A stretch of DNA of 64,000 bases from Pseudomonas brassicacearum (GTDB lineage: Bacteria; Pseudomonadota; Gammaproteobacteria; Pseudomonadales; Pseudomonadaceae): positions 5,580,001-5,644,000 of the forward strand of contig NZ_CP045701.2 in the NCBI RefSeq assembly GCF_009601685.2, given 5' to 3'. Under the pieces are notes generated by a model. The model worked only from the letters and a program-made list of their open reading frames with translations. It did no database searches and had not been told where the DNA came from. Each line of letters begins with the position of its first letter. Within the stretch, counting starts at the first letter, position 1. Positions 60,759-64,000 of this stretch are shown piece by piece. The translations under genes were made by a program, and so were the position numbers.

Positions 60759-61660
60759 TGTGGGAGCGGGCTTGCTCGCGAAGGCGGTGATTCAGTTAGA
60801 TAGAGATTGGATTGGCTGTCGTCATCACGAGCAGGCCCGCTCCCACACGGGGTCGGTGACGATCTACAGATTTGCGGCCACCGCAAATCCCTGTGGGAGC
60901 ATAGCTTGCTCGCGATGGCGGTGGATCAGCTGGCATCAACCTCGGATGTACCGCCGTGTTCACGAGCAAGCCCGCTCCCACACGGGGTCGGTGACGATCT
61001 ACAGATTTGCGGCCACCGCAAATCCCTGTGGGAGCAAAGCTTGCTCGCGATGGCGGTGAATCAGCTGACATCAGCCTTGGATATACCGCCGTCTTCGCGA
61101 GCAAACCCGCTTCCACACTGGGTCGGGAACGAACTACAGATTTTCGGCCACTGCAAATCCCTGCGGGAGCAAAGCTTGCTCGCGATGGCGGCGGATCAGC
61201 TGACATCAGCCTTGGATATACCGCCGTCTTCGCGAGCAAGCCCGCTCCCACACGGGGGGGTCGGTGACGATCTACAGATTTGCGGCCACCGCAAATCCCT
61301 GTGGGAGCAAAGCTTGCTCGCGATGGCGGTGGATCAATTGGCATCAGCCTCGGATGTACCGCCGTCTTCGCGAGCAGGCTCGCTCCCACACGGGGTCGGT
61401 GACGATCTACAGATTTGCGGCCACTGCAAATCCCTGTGGGAGCATAGCTTGCTCGCGATGGCGGTGGTTCAGCTTGCATCAGCCTTGGATGTACCGCCGT
61501 CTTCGCGAGCAAGCCCGCTCCCACACGGGGTCGGTGACGATCTACACATTTGCGGCCACTGCAAATCTCTGTGGGAGCAAAGCTTGCTCGCGATGGCGGT
61601 GGATTAGCTGGTATCAGCGCGGGATATACCGCCGTCTTCGCGAGCAGTCTCGCTCCCACA
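60759..61660. repeat. Tandem array of seven REPINs, 135-bp period
   Basis: Seven REPINs begin at 60759, 60892, 61027, 61162, 61300, 61435 and 61570, each about 89-91 bp. The spacing is 133, 135, 135, 138, 135 and 135 bp. Six spacers of about 44-47 bp separate them, each with GGTCGGTGACGATCTACAG-like sequence and a hairpin GATTTGCGG-NCA-CCGCAAATC. The 138-bp step is caused by three extra G near 61255. As 135 is a multiple of three, long empty open frames run through it. Confidence 0.95.
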
Positions 61661-61706
61661 ATGGGATCGCAGTAGGACCGGAAGAGACAGGTCGGCTGTA
61701 AGGACG

Positions 61707-61734
61707 CCTCGCGAGCAAGCTTTGCTCCCACGGG
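61707..61734 (-). repeat. Single REP at the right edge of the array
   Basis: TCGCGAGCAAGCTTTGCTCC then CACGGG. It follows CAGGTCGGCTGTAAGGACGC, a short third copy of the inner end of the arms. Confidence 0.8.
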
Positions 61735-61770
61735 TCCTGCTCAAACAGATCTGATGGGTGTACGACCAGG

Positions 61771-62030
61771 AGAACCAGGTCGGCTACTAGGCCGCCTCGG
61801 GGCGGACGTTGATCTCGGCGCCCCGTTAACCACGATGGCCGAACGCAGGCATTGCGCAGTGGGCCCACGGAGCAATGCCGGAGTGAGGGCACACCGAGCC
61901 TAGGCGAGGTGCCAAGTGGTGGGGCATGAGCGTTTTGCTTACTTTTGACTGGGCCGGCTTCCGGGCTTCTCAAAAGTGAGCCGCCGTCAGGGCGGAACCC
62001 TAAGCGGCCGTTACCGCAGCAATGGATATG
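61771..62030 (-). repeat. Right inverted arm of the composite repeat element
   Basis: About 260 bp, complementary to 60501-60740. It differs by scattered substitutions and an insertion of about 15-20 bp near 61950-61970 (GGGCCGGCTTCCGGGC). Together with the left arm it could fold the whole 1.5-kb element into a stem. Confidence 0.88.
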
Positions 62031-62088
62031 TACTCGATCAACACACCGCCATCGCGAGCAAACCCGCTCCCCCAGAAAAAACCGGCTC

Positions 62089-63189
62089 TTACAAGCGCCC
62101 CGCCGGCGCATACGGCGCAGGATCGATCACCGGCTCGCGCCCCAGCATCAAATCCGTAAACAACTGACACGACGCCGGCGCCAGCACCAACCCATTGCGA
62201 TAATGCCCACAGTTCAACCACAACCCGGCAACCCCAGGCACCTCGCCGATATAGGGAATGCCTTCAGGCGATCCAGGCCGCAACCCAGCCCAATGCCCAA
62301 CCACCTCAGCATCAGCCAGCGCCGGAATCAGTTGCTGGGCCGAAGCCTTCAGGCTCTCCAGCGCAGCATCAGTCGGGGTCTTGTCGAAGCCTTCGCGCTC
62401 CAGCGTACTGCCAACCAGAATATGCCCATCACGACGCGGAATCGCATAACGCCCCTTGGCCAGGACCATGCTCGACAGAAAATCCGACGCGCACTTGTAC
62501 AGAATCATCTGGCCCTTGACCGGCTCGACCGGCAACTTCAAGCCTAAGGTCTCGAGCAACTCGCCACTCCAGGCTCCAGCGGCCAGTACCACCTCATCGC
62601 CACGAATTTCACCGGCAGAACTGTGCACGCCCACCACTTGCCCACCGTCGCGAATGAACCCACTGACTTCGCAATGCTCATTAAGCGTGACGTTCGGCAT
62701 CGCCAGCAAGGCAGCCTTGAGGGATTTCACCAACCGGGGATTGCGCACGTTGGCCACATCGGCCATGTAGATCGCCCGGGAAAAACCCGCGCCCAGCACC
62801 GGCACGGCATCGTGGACAGCCGAGATATCCACAGCCCGCATCGGGCGCCCTTCCCGTTCGGCCCAGGCCAGCGCGTCGTCCTGATCGTCCAGGTCCAGCC
62901 AATACAGACCGGTGACATGCACTTGCGGATCGACCCCGGTCGCGGCGAACAAACGTTCGCCCAGCTGTGGATAAAAATCCTGCGACCAATGGGCCAGCGC
63001 CGTGACCGCCGGGCTGTAGCGCCAGGGGTACAACGGCGACACGATACCGCCGCCGGCCCAGGACGATTCCTGGCCGACACTGGAACGGTCCAGTAGCACC
63101 ACGCGCTGCCCTTCGGACGCCAGATTGAACGCCGTCAGCAGGCCAATGACTCCGCCGCCGACAATCACCACTTGCTGTTGCCTGGTCAT
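62089..63189 (-). CDS. thiO: Glycine oxidase ThiO
   Basis: ThiO is the FAD-dependent oxidase that turns glycine into iminoglycine for the thiazole ring of thiamine. The 366 residues start with V-V-I-V-G-G-G-V-I-G-L-L (about 7-18) and contain the DAO-family stretch G-P-V-K/V-K-G-Q-M-I-L-Y and the C-terminal H-W-A-G-L-R-P-G-S-P-E-G-I-P-Y-I-G. The start MTRQQQ at 63189 was preferred to an upstream frame. It follows pilE by 56 bp on the same strand; Pseudomonas often keeps thiO beside the minor pilin genes. Confidence 0.93.
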   Translation of the reverse strand: MTRQQQVVIVGGGVIGLLTAFNLASEGQRVVLLDRSSVGQESSWAGGGIVSPLYPWRYSPAVTALAHWSQDFYPQLGERLFAATGVDPQVHVTGLYWLDLDDQDDALAWAEREGRPMRAVDISAVHDAVPVLGAGFSRAIYMADVANVRNPRLVKSLKAALLAMPNVTLNEHCEVSGFIRDGGQVVGVHSSAGEIRGDEVVLAAGAWSGELLETLGLKLPVEPVKGQMILYKCASDFLSSMVLAKGRYAIPRRDGHILVGSTLEREGFDKTPTDAALESLKASAQQLIPALADAEVVGHWAGLRPGSPEGIPYIGEVPGVAGLWLNCGHYRNGLVLAPASCQLFTDLMLGREPVIDPAPYAPAGRL

Positions 63190-63245
63190 GTTCTGATTCG
63201 ACTCATAAGACAGAGGGCGCAAGACCGCGCCCGAATAAAAGAAAC

Positions 63246-63647
63246 TCAGCGGCCCCAACAATCCTTGGTGGTCAGCCCGGCGGCGGCGTTCTCTATGCTC
63301 CGTACCCCGGTATTGGTGATTTTGAAGTCACCGCATTTGTCCGCGGCCATGGACGAGCCACTCTTGCGCACAGCGGTCAGGATGAAGCTCTGGTCCGTCA
63401 GTGTCTGGGTAATGGTATAGAAATCATTGCCGCCGCTCAGGCCGGTCGCATTGGTGTAGACGTTATTCTTCGAGTAGTAGCGCTCGAGAATCTGCGCCTG
63501 CTCAGATAACAGCCCGGCGATTTCCGTACGCCGGCCCTTCTTCATGTATTCGGTCAGGCTCGGATAGCCGATGGTAATCACGATACCGATGATCGCAATC
63601 ACGATCATGATTTCGATCAAGGTGAAACCCCGGTTGGATCTGCGCAT
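63246..63647 (-). CDS. pilE: Type IV minor pilin PilE
   Basis: A 133-residue minor pilin needed to prime pilus assembly. The leader ends at Gly7, then F-T-L-I-E-I-M-I-V-I-A-I-I-G-I-V, with Glu at mature position 5. The C-terminal part has a cysteine pair (C-G-D-F ... C-W-G-R) for the disulfide loop. The start at 63647 follows GAGGCAAGTC; a second in-frame ATG at 63662 overlaps the pilY1 stop. PilD at 42.4 kb should process it. Confidence 0.93.
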   Translation of the reverse strand: MRRSNRGFTLIEIMIVIAIIGIVITIGYPSLTEYMKKGRRTEIAGLLSEQAQILERYYSKNNVYTNATGLSGGNDFYTITQTLTDQSFILTAVRKSGSSMAADKCGDFKITNTGVRSIENAAAGLTTKDCWGR

Positions 63648-63658
63648 GACTTGCCTCT

Positions 63659-64000
63659 TCATTGTATTTGCCGCCACATGATGCGGCGGCTGCCACCGAC
63701 GGATTTTTCCAACAGCTCGGTGATGTTGCCGCTGGAGTCGTTGACGATCATGTTGGTGGCCCCGCTGGCGCTGACGACGGCGCTCAAGGTCGGGATACCC
63801 CCCGTGAAAACCACCCCGCTGGAGATCGTGTCGGAGCTGTTGAGCGTGCCGTCACCGTTGGTATCGAGCACCGCATAGTTGAGCATCTTACCGTTGAACG
63901 CATCCAATTCGATCAGTTTGCCAGTACCGAAGCTGGCGCAAGGGTCGGTGGTGTCCACCGCAGCCGTGGTAAAGACCACGCGCCCAAGCACCAGGTTGGC
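63659..64000 (-). CDS. pilY1: PilY1-like pilus-tip adhesin, C-terminal fragment (5' part outside window)
   Basis: Only the last 113 codons are visible. The segment G-K-L-I-E-L-D-A-F-N-G-K-M-L resembles PilY1 beta-propeller strands, and D-T-N-G-D-G-T-L-N-S-S-D is an EF-hand-like calcium loop, as in PilY1, whose calcium binding governs pilus extension. The position, directly upstream of pilE on the same strand, is the P. aeruginosa order without pilY2. The identity rests on this fragment and the context. Confidence 0.82.
   Translation of the reverse strand, partial: ANLVLGRVVFTTAAVDTTDPCASFGTGKLIELDAFNGKMLNYAVLDTNGDGTLNSSDTISSGVVFTGGIPTLSAVVSASGATNMIVNDSSGNITELLEKSVGGSRRIMWRQIQ

Noticed and set aside
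60759..61660. Possible CRISPR array
   Set aside because: The unit is 135 bp and palindromic throughout. The intervals between REPINs are copies of each other rather than unique spacers, and no cas gene is present.
60796..61731. 311-codon and 266-codon open frames running through the REPIN array on opposite strands
   Set aside because: Their translations are internal repeats of the same 45-residue block because 135 bp is a multiple of three. They lack ribosome sites and resemble no family. They are repeat artefacts.
61614..62111. 165-codon frame in the right inverted arm
   Set aside because: It reads through a repeat present twice in inverted orientation, is Arg/Cys/Gly-rich, and has no supported start. 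Such frames are commonly mis-annotated in Pseudomonas.

Overview
The window is chromosomal DNA from a member of the Pseudomonas fluorescens group. The evidence is the gene content and order (ilvI-ilvH-ilvC-pssA, cbrX-cbrA-cbrB-crcZ-pcnB-folK-panB-panC-panD-pgi-acs, pilA divergent from pilBCD-coaE-yacG, pilS-pilR near pilE/pilY1), high GC with strong third-position bias, and many copies of the repetitive extragenic palindrome GTGGGAGCGAGCTTGCTCGCGAT typical of this group. Nearly all genes are core housekeeping or regulatory genes. I see no prophage, insertion sequence, CRISPR array or integron.

Layout. 1-4.3 kb: phosphatidylserine synthase (cut by the left edge) and the branched-chain amino acid genes ilvC, ilvH, ilvI, behind a long leader. 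4.6-8.5 kb: a DUF4124 protein, then mrcB (PBP1b) with a TPR lipoprotein and a YqcC protein. 8.6-11.1 kb: a kinase-like/P-loop protein, a pentapeptide protein and a TfoX C-terminal-domain protein. 11.1-15.1 kb: an iron module, with a PrrF-like Fur-controlled sRNA facing a haem ABC transporter operon (phuT-U-V-W), both with candidate Fur boxes. 15.2-19.4 kb: Rieske protein, sfsA, aminotransferase, dksA and gluQRS. 19.4-26.6 kb: the carbon/nitrogen control locus cbrX-cbrA-cbrB, the sigma54-driven sRNA crcZ with Crc/Hfq CA motifs, pcnB and folK. 26.9-33.3 kb: pantothenate synthesis (panB, panC, panD), pgi and acs. 33.5-38.6 kb: rRNA methyltransferase, a giant DUF748 protein, DUF2845 and BON-domain proteins. 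38.8-44.1 kb: type IV pilus genes pilA and pilBCD, then coaE and yacG. 44.3-49.9 kb: small conserved proteins, a CbiM-like permease, DUF1780, MOSC, DUF3094, ndh and a chemoreceptor. 50.0-50.4 kb: four tRNAs (Asn, Pro, Lys, Pro). 50.9-56.4 kb: clpB, pgeF, rluD, bamD. 56.5-59.7 kb: pilS-pilR. 59.8-62.0 kb: a DUF6124 gene and a composite repeat. 62.1-64.0 kb: thiO, pilE and the 3' end of pilY1.

Several circuits are split across the window. PilS-PilR with sigma54 should drive pilA, which has a matching -24/-12 promoter. CbrA-CbrB with sigma54 should drive crcZ, whose RNA sequesters Crc/Hfq; acs carries an A-rich Crc/Hfq-like motif over its ribosome site. DksA is encoded here, and the tRNA operon promoter has a GC-rich discriminator of the kind DksA/ppGpp acts on. 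Fur controls both the PrrF sRNA and haem uptake.

The most unusual structure is at 60.5-62.0 kb: seven near-identical REPIN units in tandem with a 135-bp period, separated by a spacer that itself forms a hairpin, and enclosed by two inverted arms of about 240-260 bp. It has no transposase and no convincing gene.
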